A program made the position numbers and the translations under genes. Source: Paramicrobacterium fandaimingii (lineage in GTDB: Bacteria; Actinomycetota; Actinomycetes; Actinomycetales; Microbacteriaceae). From it: a DNA stretch of 64,000 bases. The notes under the pieces are model-generated. The model was not told where the DNA came from, made no database searches, and saw nothing but the letters and a program-made list of their open reading frames with translations. Where the stretch lies: NCBI RefSeq assembly GCF_011751745.2, contig NZ_CP061170.1, positions 1,364,001 through 1,428,000 on the forward strand, in the 5' to 3' direction. This document shows, piece after piece, positions 44,145 through 52,579 of the stretch; the stretch's first letter is position 1, and every line of letters starts with the position of its first letter.

Positions 44145-44728
44145 CGCTGCACGTGGTGCTTGCGAGCCACAACGCTCACAAGATCGCCGAATTTCAGAAG
44201 ATCCTCGGTCACGACGTTCCTGACATCGTGATCGAGGCGTATGACGGACCGGAGCCGATCGAAGACGGCACCAGCTTCGACGAGAATGCGCTCATCAAGG
44301 CACGGGCCGCCGCCGCGCACACCGGACGGGTGGCGCTCGCCGATGACAGCGGGATCAGCGTCGGCATCATGGGCGGTGCACCGGGGATCTTTTCGGCCCG
44401 GTGGTCGGGAACACGCGAGGATGCCGATAATAGGCGGCTTCTGCTCGCCCAGCTCGCCGACATTCGCGGTGCGAACCGTGCGGCGCAGTTTCACTGCTCG
44501 ATCGCGATTGTCGACCCATCGACCGGGAGCGAGCAGATAGCGCGGGGGGAGTGGCCGGGCAGCGTGGCGTTGCAGGAGACGGGCGAGAACGGCTTCGGAT
44601 ACGATCCGATCTTCGTGCCTGAGGGATACTCCGTGAGCTCAGCGGAATTGCCACCGGACGAGAAGAACGAGATCTCCCACAGGGCGCGCGCGTTCCGCGC
44701 TGCGGCACCAATTCTTCGAGGACTCTGA
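44141..44728 (+). CDS. rdgB: XTP/dITP diphosphatase (Ham1/RdgB family)
   Basis: This 195-residue enzyme removes non-canonical purine nucleoside triphosphates. Motifs are [13 protein letters not shown] (substrate loop), [21 protein letters not shown] (metal/catalytic Asp), [22 protein letters not shown] and [11 protein letters not shown]. Start overlaps the rph stop. Gene order murI-rph-rdgB is common in actinobacteria. Confidence 0.97.
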   Translation: MTLHVVLASHNAHKIAEFQKILGHDVPDIVIEAYDGPEPIEDGTSFDENALIKARAAAAHTGRVALADDSGISVGIMGGAPGIFSARWSGTREDADNRRLLLAQLADIRGANRAAQFHCSIAIVDPSTGSEQIARGEWPGSVALQETGENGFGYDPIFVPEGYSVSSAELPPDEKNEISHRARAFRAAAPILRGL

Positions 44729-44759
44729 GCCGCTTCACACCGGGCGACGATGGTAATGA

Positions 44760-44774
44760 GAATGGCCATCATTC
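44760..44774 (+). promoter_or_regulatory. Palindrome upstream of the CDF exporter (possible metal-sensor operator)
   Basis: GAATG-GCCAT-CATTC is a perfect 5-5-5 inverted repeat 53 bp before the CDF start, with an overlapping outer AATGA...TCATT pair. TTGAGA (44792-44797) and TAACGT (44816-44821) with an 18-bp spacer could be the promoter just downstream. The sequence does not match a consensus I can name with confidence. Confidence 0.4.
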
Positions 44775-44827
44775 CTATCTGTGCGACACGCTTGAGAACG
44801 GCGATCGTCCCTGCCTAACGTGGAGCT

Positions 44828-45736
44828 ATGGCGCACGATCATTCCCACGGAACCACGAACAGAAGGCGACTCATCGTCGTCATCTGTCTGGTGTCGGTGA
44901 CCCTCGTCGCCGAAGTGGTCGGAGGACTCGCCACAGGCTCATTGGCTCTGCTCGCCGATGCCGGTCACATGTTCTCAGACCTCACAGGACTCGTCATCGC
45001 GCTCGTCGCGATCGGAATCGCTGCTCGGCCGGCGACAGATCGTCACACCTGGGGTTTTCAACGCACGGAAGTGCTCGCTGCCCTCATCAACGGTCTGATT
45101 CTGACAAGCGTCGCGGTTGCTGTCGCGAGTGAAGGAGTACAGCGACTCACAGACCCGGAGCCCGCCAACGTCAGTGGTCTTCCCGTGCTGCTCGTCGCCC
45201 TTGTCGGGCTCGTGATCAACGCGATATCTCTTGTTCTTCTGAGACCGAGTGTCAGAAACTCCATAAACATGAAGGGTGCCTACCTCGAGGTATTCGGCGA
45301 CCTCCTGGGATCGGTTCTCGTTGCGATATCGGCAATCGTCATCATGACAACCGGGTTTGCGAAGGCCGACGCCATCGCCTCGCTGCTCATCGCCGCCGGC
45401 ATCCTCCCCCGTGCCGCCGTGCTCTTGCGAGACGTCTGGCGCGTTCTCAATGAGTCGACGCCCGCGGGCACCGATGTCGAGGTCATTCGCGCGCACGTGC
45501 GAAACGCACCGGGAGTCGTCGGGGTGCATGACGTGCACGTCTGGTCGATCACGTCAGGCCAATCGGTGTTCACAGCGCACGTCATCGTCGAACAGGATGT
45601 CTTCGAACAGGGACGAGTCGGGGCTCTGCTCGATCACCTCGGATCGTGCCTTGCCGAGCACTTCGACGTTGAGCACTCAACATTCCAGCTTGAGCCCGTC
45701 AAGCACGCCGACACCGAAGACATCGCGCACTCCTAG
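44828..45736 (+). CDS. Cation diffusion facilitator family metal exporter (CzcD/ZitB-like)
   Basis: This 302-residue CDF protein has six transmembrane helices. It has an N-terminal His motif (MAHDHSHG) and the intramembrane zinc site LLADAGHMFSD (HxxxD, helix 2) plus DAIASLLIAAGI (helix 5). A cytoplasmic C-terminal ferredoxin-like domain ends it (VVGVHDVHVWSITSG, FTAHVIVE). It exports Zn2+ or related divalent metals using the proton gradient. GGAG lies just before ATG. It converges on the DedA gene with 9 bp between. Confidence 0.94.
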   Translation: MAHDHSHGTTNRRRLIVVICLVSVTLVAEVVGGLATGSLALLADAGHMFSDLTGLVIALVAIGIAARPATDRHTWGFQRTEVLAALINGLILTSVAVAVASEGVQRLTDPEPANVSGLPVLLVALVGLVINAISLVLLRPSVRNSINMKGAYLEVFGDLLGSVLVAISAIVIMTTGFAKADAIASLLIAAGILPRAAVLLRDVWRVLNESTPAGTDVEVIRAHVRNAPGVVGVHDVHVWSITSGQSVFTAHVIVEQDVFEQGRVGALLDHLGSCLAEHFDVEHSTFQLEPVKHADTEDIAHS

Positions 45737-45745
45737 GCCGAGGCG

Positions 45746-46483
45746 TCAGCGACGTCGGTTATTCACGATCGAGGAATCTAGACGCAACTCGGCGGCTCCG
45801 TCAGCATCCGTTCGATCGGTTCCGCCTGCCTCAGCGGATCGCCGGGCTTTGCGTCGCGCCGAGAAGTAGTGCCACAGCGTCGGGACGACGGTAATGACGA
45901 CGGCCGCCACGAGAATCAAATCGATGTAGTCGCGCACAAAATCTGCGACGGGCGGCACATAGCTCAGAAAGTATCCGACGAAGACAAGCCCGACGCCCCA
46001 GAGCATCGCGCCGATGAAGTTATACAGGCTGTACCGGCGGTAACTCATGTGCGCTACGCCCGCCGCAACCGGGGCAAAGGTGCGAACAACGGGAACGAAA
46101 CGGGCGACGACGACGGCGAGGGGGCCGAATCTCTCGAAGAAGGCATTGGTTCGATGCACGTTCTCGATGCTGAAGAGACCGGACTCTTTGCGTTCGAATA
46201 TTCGAGGGCCGGCGCGGTGCCCGATCAGATAGCCAACCTCGCCTCCGGCGAAGGCCGCGGCTCCGATGAACAGCGCTATCCACCACACATCGAAACCGAG
46301 ACCAGGGCTGAAAGCGAGAAGCCCAGCCATGATCAGAAGCGTGTCTCCGGGAAGCAGAAATCCGACAAGCAGGCCCGTCTCTGCGAACACGATGAGGCAC
46401 ACGACGAGAACCGCCCACGGGCCCGCACCCGTGATGATGACCTCGGGGTCAAGCCAGGGGATGAGTCCGGCATGCATCATGAG
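45746..46483 (-). CDS. DedA family membrane protein
   Basis: The protein is 245 residues. DedA/VTT-domain features are FAETGLLVGFLLPGDTLLIMAG (E...G...PGD), GYLIGHRAGPRIF and FGPLAVVVARFVPVVRTFAPVAAG (the conserved FxRFxPxxRxxxP stretch). These proteins act in membrane-lipid (undecaprenyl-phosphate or phosphatidylethanolamine) translocation. I set the start at ATG 46483 after GGGAG; extending further upstream runs into the tRNA-Leu gene. The C terminus is a basic tail. Confidence 0.92.
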   Translation of the reverse strand, partial: LMMHAGLIPWLDPEVIITGAGPWAVLVVCLIVFAETGLLVGFLLPGDTLLIMAGLLAFSPGLGFDVWWIALFIGAAAFAGGEVGYLIGHRAGPRIFERKESGLFSIENVHRTNAFFERFGPLAVVVARFVPVVRTFAPVAAGVAHMSYRRYSLYNFIGAMLWGVGLVFVGYFLSYVPPVADFVRDYIDLILVAAVVITVVPTLWHYFSARRKARRSAEAGGTDRTDADGAAELRLDSSIVNNRRR

Positions 46484-46525
46484 GTGTGCTCCCAACAAGC
46501 GAGGGTCAACAGGGCTGCCCCTGAG

Positions 46526-46607
46526 TGCGGAAGGTGGGACTTGAACCCACACGCTCGAAAGCACAGGAACCTAAATCCTGCGTGTCTGCCAATTTCACCA
46601 CTCCCGC
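46526..46607 (-). tRNA. tRNA-Leu (TAG)
   Basis: On the minus strand an 82-nt class II tRNA folds. The acceptor GCGGGAG/CTTCCGC, the D arm (GGTGAAATTGGCAGAC), the anticodon loop TTTAGGT giving TAG, a long variable arm and the T arm with GTTCAAGTC are all present. The long variable arm and anticodon identify leucine. The 3' CCA is not encoded. Confidence 0.93.
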
Positions 46608-46741
46608 GTGGGTACTAGTTTATTGATTTTCTGTTGTACGCAGACTGTGAGCTTGCTTCATGGAGAGGCGCGATTCTGCGACGGACGCGCGGCTTGTGGA
46701 TAACTTTCACGGGCATGCTCAGTTTTCGGCATGATGACGGG

Positions 46742-47971
46742 ATGACGACAGCAGTGGACATCGTCGCCGAAGCCGTGCGTGAGCGGGTGAGACGCGACGG
46801 AACCGACCTCTCGCACCACGCTGAGCTCACGGAACGCTACGTCACCGAAGAGCTGCAGCGGTATTCCGAGAAAGCTCTTGGCGGTACGGGAAAGCTCATT
46901 GCCGATGAGCGCACTGCGGCTCGGCAGATCATCGCCTCGCTGACGGGCCTCGGCCCGCTGCAGCACTTCCTCGATGACCCCGATGTCGAAGAAATCTGGA
47001 TTAACAGCCCGACGCGTGTGTTTGTCGCGCGCGGCGGAGACCCCGAGCTCACCGATGTGGTTCTCACCGAGACTCTTGTGCGTGACCTTGTTGAGAGGAT
47101 GCTTCAGGCAACGGGACGACGTGTTGATGTGAGCTCTCCATTCGTCGACGCGTCACTTGCCGATGGGTCGCGTCTTCACGTGGTCATTCCCGATGTCACG
47201 CGCAGGCACATGGCGGTGAACATTCGAAAGTTCACCTCCCGCATCCGAACTCTCCACGACCTCGTCTCGCGCGATGCTCTCACCGAAGAGGCGGCGGAGT
47301 TTCTCACCCGGAGCGTTCACGTGGGGTGCAACGTCCTGGTCTCAGGCGCGACGCAGGCGGGCAAGACGACGCTTCTTGGCGCGCTGCTGAACTCTGTCTC
47401 TCAGACCGAGCGAATGATCACCGTTGAAGAGACATTTGAACTCGACATCACGGCGGCCGACGTCGTGGGAATGCAGTGCAGGCAACCGAGCCTCGAGGGA
47501 ACAGGTGAGATTACTCTTCGACGGCTCATCAAAGAGTCGCTGCGCATGCGCCCCGATCGCATCATTGTGGGAGAAGTTCGCGAGGCAGAGAGCCTCGATC
47601 TGCTCATTGCGCTCAACTCGGGGGTGCCTGGAGCGTGCACTCTTCATGCCAACTCCGCTGCCGATGGTCTGCGCAAGCTCTGCACGCTGCCGCTCCTCGC
47701 GGGATCGAATATTGACGGTGCCTTCGTCGTTCCGACCGTTGCATCGTGCATCGACCTCGTTGTGCATTGCGCGCGGGATGCCGCAGGGGTGCGACGCGTC
47801 ATCGAGGTCGTCGCGCCGACAGGTCGAACGACCGGCGGCGAGATTGAGGCGACGACGATCTACCGGCGCACAGCAGAGGGCCTCTCCGCAACGGGATCGC
47901 TTCCGGAACGTCTCGGCAAATACGAGGCGGCCGGAGTCGATGCCGCCGAGCTGATCGTGCAAGGCAGCTGA
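46742..47971 (+). CDS. tadA: Tad pilus assembly ATPase (TadA/CpaF)
   Basis: This 409-residue secretion ATPase has an N-terminal helical domain and LTGLGPLQHFLDDPDVEEIW. Then come VSGATQAGKTTLLGAL (Walker A), TVEETFEL (Asp/Glu box), MRPDRIIVGEVRE (Walker B) and TLHANSAADGL (His box). It powers assembly of Flp/Tad-type pili. ATG 46742 is chosen because upstream in-frame sequence lacks conservation and a binding site; an ATG nine codons earlier is possible. It starts a seven-gene operon with overlapping ends. Confidence 0.93.
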   Translation: MTTAVDIVAEAVRERVRRDGTDLSHHAELTERYVTEELQRYSEKALGGTGKLIADERTAARQIIASLTGLGPLQHFLDDPDVEEIWINSPTRVFVARGGDPELTDVVLTETLVRDLVERMLQATGRRVDVSSPFVDASLADGSRLHVVIPDVTRRHMAVNIRKFTSRIRTLHDLVSRDALTEEAAEFLTRSVHVGCNVLVSGATQAGKTTLLGALLNSVSQTERMITVEETFELDITAADVVGMQCRQPSLEGTGEITLRRLIKESLRMRPDRIIVGEVREAESLDLLIALNSGVPGACTLHANSAADGLRKLCTLPLLAGSNIDGAFVVPTVASCIDLVVHCARDAAGVRRVIEVVAPTGRTTGGEIEATTIYRRTAEGLSATGSLPERLGKYEAAGVDAAELIVQGS

Positions 47972-48843
47972 TGATTGCTCTCGGATTCGGCACGATCCTC
48001 GGCATCGGTGCTGCCCTCATTGTCATCGCCGTCGTGTTTCCCGACACCGTGCTGTTCACCAGGCGAGCCGCCCAACCCGTGTTCGCTGACGAGCTGCGAT
48101 CGAGATTGGCGCTTGCCGGCATGGGGGCTGTTCCGGTACCCGCGTTTCTCGCTGTGTCGCTCTTGATGGCGGCGCTTGTGGGCGGCGTTGTGCATGCGTC
48201 GTTTGCCATCGTCGTTCTGTCTCTGCTGGCCGGACTCGGCAGCGCGCTAGCGCCCGCCGCGATCGTGACGTGGCGTGCACACGCGATGAGGCGGGCGCAC
48301 CGAATGCTGTGGCCAGACGTCGTTGACCACCTGGTGTCATCAATTCGATCGGGAACGGCGCTGCCCGAGGCGGTTGCACAGCTCTCCGAGGCGGGACCGG
48401 ATGCTTTGAGAAGCTCGTTTCGGTCGTTTGCGCAGGACTATCGCACGTCGACATCGTTCACCGGAGCACTCGACCGGTTGAAGGGCGAGCTTGGCGACCC
48501 CGTGGCAGATCGGATCATCGAGACGCTCAAGATGGCCCGCGACGTCGGCGGTACGGAGCTGCCGGGTGTGCTGCGCAGTCTGTCCGCGGCAATCCGCGAG
48601 GACTCGGGAATTCGCTCTGAGGTGGACGCACGGCAATCGTGGGTGCGCAACGCAGCGAAGCTCGGGGTGGCCGCACCCTGGCTCATCCTGTTTCTGCTCG
48701 CCTCTCGTCCAGAAGCCGCCGCCGCGTACAACTCGCCTCTCGGAGTGACGGTCATCGTCGCCGGCGCCGCTGTTTCGGTCATCGCCTATCGCGTCATGCT
48801 CGCGCTTGGTCGCCTCCCGGAGGAGCGGAGGTGGTTCCGATGA
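47971..48843 (+). CDS. tadB: Tad pilus inner-membrane platform protein (TadB)
   Basis: This 290-residue type II secretion F-like protein has two N-terminal transmembrane helices (ILGIGAALIVIAVVF; ASFAIVVLSLLAGLGSALAP). The cytoplasmic helical T2SSF domain follows: DVVDHLVSSIRSGTALPEAV, ELGDPVADRIIETLKMARDV. It ends with AAPWLILFLL and a further helix. ATG overlaps the tadA stop by one base. Confidence 0.9.
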   Translation: MIALGFGTILGIGAALIVIAVVFPDTVLFTRRAAQPVFADELRSRLALAGMGAVPVPAFLAVSLLMAALVGGVVHASFAIVVLSLLAGLGSALAPAAIVTWRAHAMRRAHRMLWPDVVDHLVSSIRSGTALPEAVAQLSEAGPDALRSSFRSFAQDYRTSTSFTGALDRLKGELGDPVADRIIETLKMARDVGGTELPGVLRSLSAAIREDSGIRSEVDARQSWVRNAAKLGVAAPWLILFLLASRPEAAAAYNSPLGVTVIVAGAAVSVIAYRVMLALGRLPEERRWFR

Positions 48844-49769
48844 ACGCGCTGGGACTCGCGCTGGTTCTCGGCTGCCTCCTGGGAACAGGACTGTGGTCAC
48901 TGACCGCGGCAGTGCCGCGCCTCGGCGCTCGCCGTCTCTCCGAGCGCATCGCCCCCTACCTGCTCGATGTCTCTGACGAGGCGCGACAGATCACAGAACG
49001 ACGTGTCGCCGACCCGCTGCCCGTACTCGGACGCCTCTTTGGCCCGGTTCTCGGGCGCGCAGCGCGCATGCTCTCTGCTGCGCTCGGCGGCAACGTCTCC
49101 GTTGAGAAGTGGCTTGGGCAATCGGGGTCAGCGCTCACGGTGCAGCAATTTCGCACGCGGCAAGTTCTTGCCGGAGTCGCTGGGCTCGTGGGCGGAGCCG
49201 GGCTCGGCGTTGCTCTCGTGCAGAACGGGCGTGGGCTGATCGCCCTGCTGATGCCTCTCGCGCTCGCCGTTGCGGCGATTGTGGGATACGACCTGCTGCT
49301 GCGTCGCCGCGCATCGTCCCGTGTTGCCCAAATCAGCGAAGAAGTCCCGACCGTGCTCGAATTTCTCAGCCTGTCGCTCTCGGCGGGAGAGGGCATCGTC
49401 GACGCTCTGCGGCGAGTGGCCGACATCGGATCGGGGGAACTCAGCGTTGAGCTGAGGCGCGCGCTCGTCGACACCGCGGCAGGCAGCCCCGTCGCGAGCG
49501 CGCTGACGCGGTGCGCCGCTCGCGTTGACTCGCCTCCCTTGACGCGGGCTGTCGAACAGATGTGTGCAGCGATGGAACACGGGTCGCCAATTTCGCTGGT
49601 GCTCCGTGCACAAGCGCAAGATGCCAGAGAAGAATTCAAGCGGACGCTCCTCGAAGCGGCTGGCCGCAAAGAAGTGGCGATGCTGGTGCCGCTCGTGCTT
49701 CTGATTCTGCCCCTCTCCATCGCCTTCGCGCTGCTTCCGGGAATTTTCGTGCTGCGCGCTGGATTCTGA
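48840..49769 (+). CDS. tadC: Tad pilus inner-membrane platform protein (TadC)
   Basis: This protein of about 309 residues is the second T2SSF protein, paired with TadB. It has an N-terminal helix (ALGLALVLGCLLGTGLW), a central transmembrane pair, and the F-domain EEVPTVLEFLSLSLSAGEGI...DALRRVADIG. C-terminal EAAGRKEVAMLVPLVLLILP ends the protein. ATG overlaps the tadB stop (ATGA). Confidence 0.9.
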   Translation: MNALGLALVLGCLLGTGLWSLTAAVPRLGARRLSERIAPYLLDVSDEARQITERRVADPLPVLGRLFGPVLGRAARMLSAALGGNVSVEKWLGQSGSALTVQQFRTRQVLAGVAGLVGGAGLGVALVQNGRGLIALLMPLALAVAAIVGYDLLLRRRASSRVAQISEEVPTVLEFLSLSLSAGEGIVDALRRVADIGSGELSVELRRALVDTAAGSPVASALTRCAARVDSPPLTRAVEQMCAAMEHGSPISLVLRAQAQDAREEFKRTLLEAAGRKEVAMLVPLVLLILPLSIAFALLPGIFVLRAGF

Positions 49770-49804
49770 CAACGCAAACCATAGCCAAGAAAGGCAAGGA
49801 GATC

Positions 49805-49978
49805 ATGAAAACACTCAGAAGACGGATGCTCGACACCACCGACGACACCGGTGATGTGCCGGGCTGGGTGCTGATCACACTGATGACGGCAGGCCTGGTG
49901 ATTCTCATTTGGGGACTGGCCGGTCCTGCGCTGAGTGCGATATTCGAGCAGGCGATCGCAAAGGTAACCGGGATGTGA
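49805..49978 (+). CDS. Small Flp-pilin-like protein, atypical processing site
   Basis: This 57-residue protein has a basic N terminus (KTLRRRML), a short polar linker and a single hydrophobic helix (WVLITLMTAGLVILIWGLAG), ending in IFEQAIAKVTGM. Position and size fit the major pilin of the Tad apparatus. It lacks the Glu-Tyr pair of classic Flp pilins (G/xxxxEY), having GDVPGWVL instead. A strong ribosome-binding site (AAGGAGATC) directly before ATG suits high expression. Confidence 0.72.
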   Translation: MKTLRRRMLDTTDDTGDVPGWVLITLMTAGLVILIWGLAGPALSAIFEQAIAKVTGM

Positions 49979-49982
49979 CGGT

Positions 49983-50378
49983 GTGAGCGCCTGCCAGAGA
50001 ATCCGTGGGGACGAGGGCTCGGCCGTCGCTGAGTTCTCGCTCGTCGCCGGGCTGCTGACCCTGCTCACCATGAGCGTGATTCAGCTGAGCCTCGGGCTGC
50101 TCGTGCGCAATACGGTTCTGGACGCGGCAGCAGAAGGCGCACGTACGGCAGCGTTGGCCGACACGACGCTCTCAGATGGCGCCGGTCGCACGCGACAGCT
50201 CATCACGACGGCCATCGGCGCCGACTACGCCCAGCACATTGACGTGGGGTATGCGAACTGGAACGGGCAGCCATGCACCGTCGTGACTGTGACGACGACG
50301 TTGCCGATCATCGGGCTGATCGGAATCGAAAAGGGTCTGGAGGTATCGGGTCATGCGGCGCGGGAGACACTGGACTGA
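49983..50378 (+). CDS. TadE-like pseudopilin
   Basis: This 131-residue protein has the TadE signature GSAVAEFSLVAGLLTLLTMSVI: a Glu in a hydrophobic N-terminal helix, as in prepilin-peptidase substrates. LVRNTVLDAAAEGARTAA is the conserved TadE follow-up. The remainder is a small beta-rich domain. GTG start lies 4 bp after the pilin stop. Confidence 0.85.
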   Translation: MSACQRIRGDEGSAVAEFSLVAGLLTLLTMSVIQLSLGLLVRNTVLDAAAEGARTAALADTTLSDGAGRTRQLITTAIGADYAQHIDVGYANWNGQPCTVVTVTTTLPIIGLIGIEKGLEVSGHAARETLD

Positions 50379-50820
50379 GAGGGCGACCGACGACCGAGGG
50401 TCGGCCTCACTCGAATTCATCACGGCGGGGCTGATTCTCTTAGTTCCTCTCGTATACCTCGTGATTGCCCTCGCTCACATTCAGGGAGGCTCGCTGGCCG
50501 TCACGGGCGCGGCGAGGCAGGCGGCTCGAGTGTTTGTGCTCGCTGACTCACCCGCCGACGCTCGTGAGCGCGTCGACGCTGCCGTGCGTGTCAGCCTCGC
50601 TGATTTCGGAGTGGATGCTGACGATGCGCATGTATCTGTCACGTGCTCCGCGGGCGCCGGGGCCGAGTGCCTCGCTCGAGGAGAAGTCGTGACAGTGACC
50701 GTGAACGTGAGGGTTCCGCTCCCGTTGGTTCCCGACGTCTTAGATGTCAGATCTGCGTCGAGCGTGCCTGTTCAGGCGCGCGCCGTGCAGAAGGTCTCGC
50801 GGTTCTGGGGGGCGCCGTGA
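50353..50820 (+). CDS. TadE/TadF-like pseudopilin
   Basis: This 155-residue protein repeats the pseudopilin pattern with GSASLEFITAGLILLVPLVY and VTGAARQAARVFV. One disulphide is possible (CSAGAGAEC). It overlaps the preceding gene by 26 bp and the following gene by 4 bp (GTGA). Confidence 0.83.
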   Translation: MRRGRHWTERATDDRGSASLEFITAGLILLVPLVYLVIALAHIQGGSLAVTGAARQAARVFVLADSPADARERVDAAVRVSLADFGVDADDAHVSVTCSAGAGAECLARGEVVTVTVNVRVPLPLVPDVLDVRSASSVPVQARAVQKVSRFWGAP

Positions 50821-51260
50821 GACGGGCGACGGTGAATGACGACGAGGGTTCCACTCTCATTCTCACGATTTTCTACGGGGCCCTTGCCCTGCTGCTCATT
50901 CTCATCGTGGCGGCCGTGACATCGCTGTACCTGGAGCGCAAGCAACTGTTCAGCATCGCAGACGCCGCGTCGCTCGTCGGGGCGGAGGCCTTCTCGCTTT
51001 CCGACGTTAGCGCGGGCGGCGGGGAGGGGCCGACGCTGTCGCTTCGGCCCGATGAGGTGAATGCGGCGGTATCGGAATTTCTCGACGATCCGGCATTCGA
51101 CTCCGTAGACGGGCTCACCCTCGACACCGCCACGAGCAACGACGGCGTGAGCGCGACAGTCACCGTGTCGAGCTGGTGGCGACCGCCGGTTCTCACGCTC
51201 TTCGTTCCGCAGGGCATCCGCGTGGAAGCCACGAGCGTCGCCCGGTCAGTCTTCGACTAA
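50817..51260 (+). CDS. TadG-like membrane-anchored pilus protein, short
   Basis: This 147-residue protein begins MRRATVNDDEGSTLILTIFYG, the TadG/Rv3658-type N-terminal helix, followed by LYLERKQLFSIADAASLVGAEAF (the usual xDAAALAGA motif). The secreted domain is short compared with full TadG proteins, which have a von Willebrand-like domain. GTG 50817 is chosen by the 4-bp overlap with the preceding stop. It is the last gene of the tad run. Confidence 0.78.
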   Translation: MRRATVNDDEGSTLILTIFYGALALLLILIVAAVTSLYLERKQLFSIADAASLVGAEAFSLSDVSAGGGEGPTLSLRPDEVNAAVSEFLDDPAFDSVDGLTLDTATSNDGVSATVTVSSWWRPPVLTLFVPQGIRVEATSVARSVFD

Positions 51261-51276
51261 CAGCATCCGTTGCTGG

Positions 51277-52521
51277 TCACTGATCCCGGCGGGGTTTATC
51301 GACGTACCGGGGGAGCCACGTCGCCATCACTCCGACTCCCAGCACCGCGAGCCCACTGAGCGAGCCCGCGGCTACCGCGATCGATGCGACGCCGGTGATC
51401 CCGGCGATGAGCAGCGGGCTGGCTGCCGCGCCAGCATCCGTCACGAATCTCCAGGCTCCGAGGAACGGTGCGGGATTTCGGGTGCCCGCGAGGTCGGCTC
51501 CAAGGGTCATCAGGATGCCGCTGCTCATGCCATTGGCGACAGCGAGAAAGCCGGCCGCAATGCACATCCAGACGATGGCGGCCGAAACATCGTGGGTGAG
51601 GGCGAGCAGTGCCAATCCCGCACCGAGTCCGATGAGCGGCGGCAATGCGCCCCAGAGGCGACCGTAGCGGTCCATGATGTGCCCGCTCACGTAGAAGAGT
51701 GCGAAATCGAGGGCGCCCGCTAGCCCGATGATCAAAGCGGTGGATGCTTCGTCGACACCGAGACTCACTGCCCAGAGCGGAATGATCACCGTGCGCGCCG
51801 ATCGCAATGCCGAGAGAATGGCGGCACCGACGCCGACGGTTCCGAGAACCCGGCGATTTCTGCTGATTGTCGAGACGATTCCGCTCGGGGCTACGGCGAT
51901 CTCCGGCGTTGTCGATTCTCGATCAGCGCGTGTGGCGCGCAGCACCTTCTCTGGATCGGGGAGGATCAGCAGCACGATCGCCGCGCTCAGGCAGAACACC
52001 ACCATCGTCCAGTAGACCCCGGCCATTCCACCCGTGAGATGGATGATCGGGGCAGACAAGAGCGGACCGACGAAGTGCCCTCCGCGAAAGACCCCGCCGA
52101 GAAGCGACAGTGATCTGGCCCGATACCGAAGGGGAACGTACGTTGTCATAAACGCGTGGCGGGCGAGGGCGAACACGGCAGTGGCCAGTCCGAGCACGAA
52201 GACGCCGATGCCGAGCACCGCCGGGTTCGGCGCGAGCATGATCACAACGGCGGCAATGAGAGCAACGGCCACAGCCGTGATCATGGCCGTTCTCTCGCCG
52301 ATGCGACTGACGAGGATGCCGCTTGGAATGTCGCCGATGAGCTCGCCGATCTTCAACATTGCCGCAATGGTGCCGGCAATCGCGATCGTGGCGCCGAGGC
52401 TCGACGCCGCCGCGGGAATCAGAGGGATGAGAGCGCCTTCGCCGATGCCGAACAGGAGCGTCGGCAGATAGACGGCGGCAGCGACAGTGCGCAGCGAGAA
52501 CCCACGATCATCGACGGCCAT
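51277..52521 (-). CDS. Major facilitator superfamily transporter
   Basis: This 414-residue protein has twelve predicted transmembrane helices in two halves. Between helices 2 and 3 lies GDIPSGILVSRIGERTAM, matching the MFS A-motif position (GxxxDRxGRR), with a related SGHIMDRYGRLWG in the second half. It resembles drug-efflux MFS proteins but substrate is unknown. It is divergent from prfB across 58 bp. A 5-bp hairpin (CAGCA/TGCTG at 51261-51275) lies just past its stop. Confidence 0.86.
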   Translation of the reverse strand: MAVDDRGFSLRTVAAAVYLPTLLFGIGEGALIPLIPAAASSLGATIAIAGTIAAMLKIGELIGDIPSGILVSRIGERTAMITAVAVALIAAVVIMLAPNPAVLGIGVFVLGLATAVFALARHAFMTTYVPLRYRARSLSLLGGVFRGGHFVGPLLSAPIIHLTGGMAGVYWTMVVFCLSAAIVLLILPDPEKVLRATRADRESTTPEIAVAPSGIVSTISRNRRVLGTVGVGAAILSALRSARTVIIPLWAVSLGVDEASTALIIGLAGALDFALFYVSGHIMDRYGRLWGALPPLIGLGAGLALLALTHDVSAAIVWMCIAAGFLAVANGMSSGILMTLGADLAGTRNPAPFLGAWRFVTDAGAAASPLLIAGITGVASIAVAAGSLSGLAVLGVGVMATWLPRYVDKPRRDQ

Positions 52522-52579
52522 AACGAGCCCAGCCTAATCTCGGGCAGGGCTCGTGGCAGCACTGTAGTGTTGTGACACG

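Noticed and set aside
44760..44785. Zur box upstream of the CDF exporter
   Set aside because: The palindrome lacks the AT-rich TGATAATGATTATCA-like core; only a generic operator call is justified.
46484..46564. Upstream extension of the DedA gene
   Set aside because: The extra codons fall into the tRNA-Leu gene, whereas ATG 46483 has a good ribosome-binding site.
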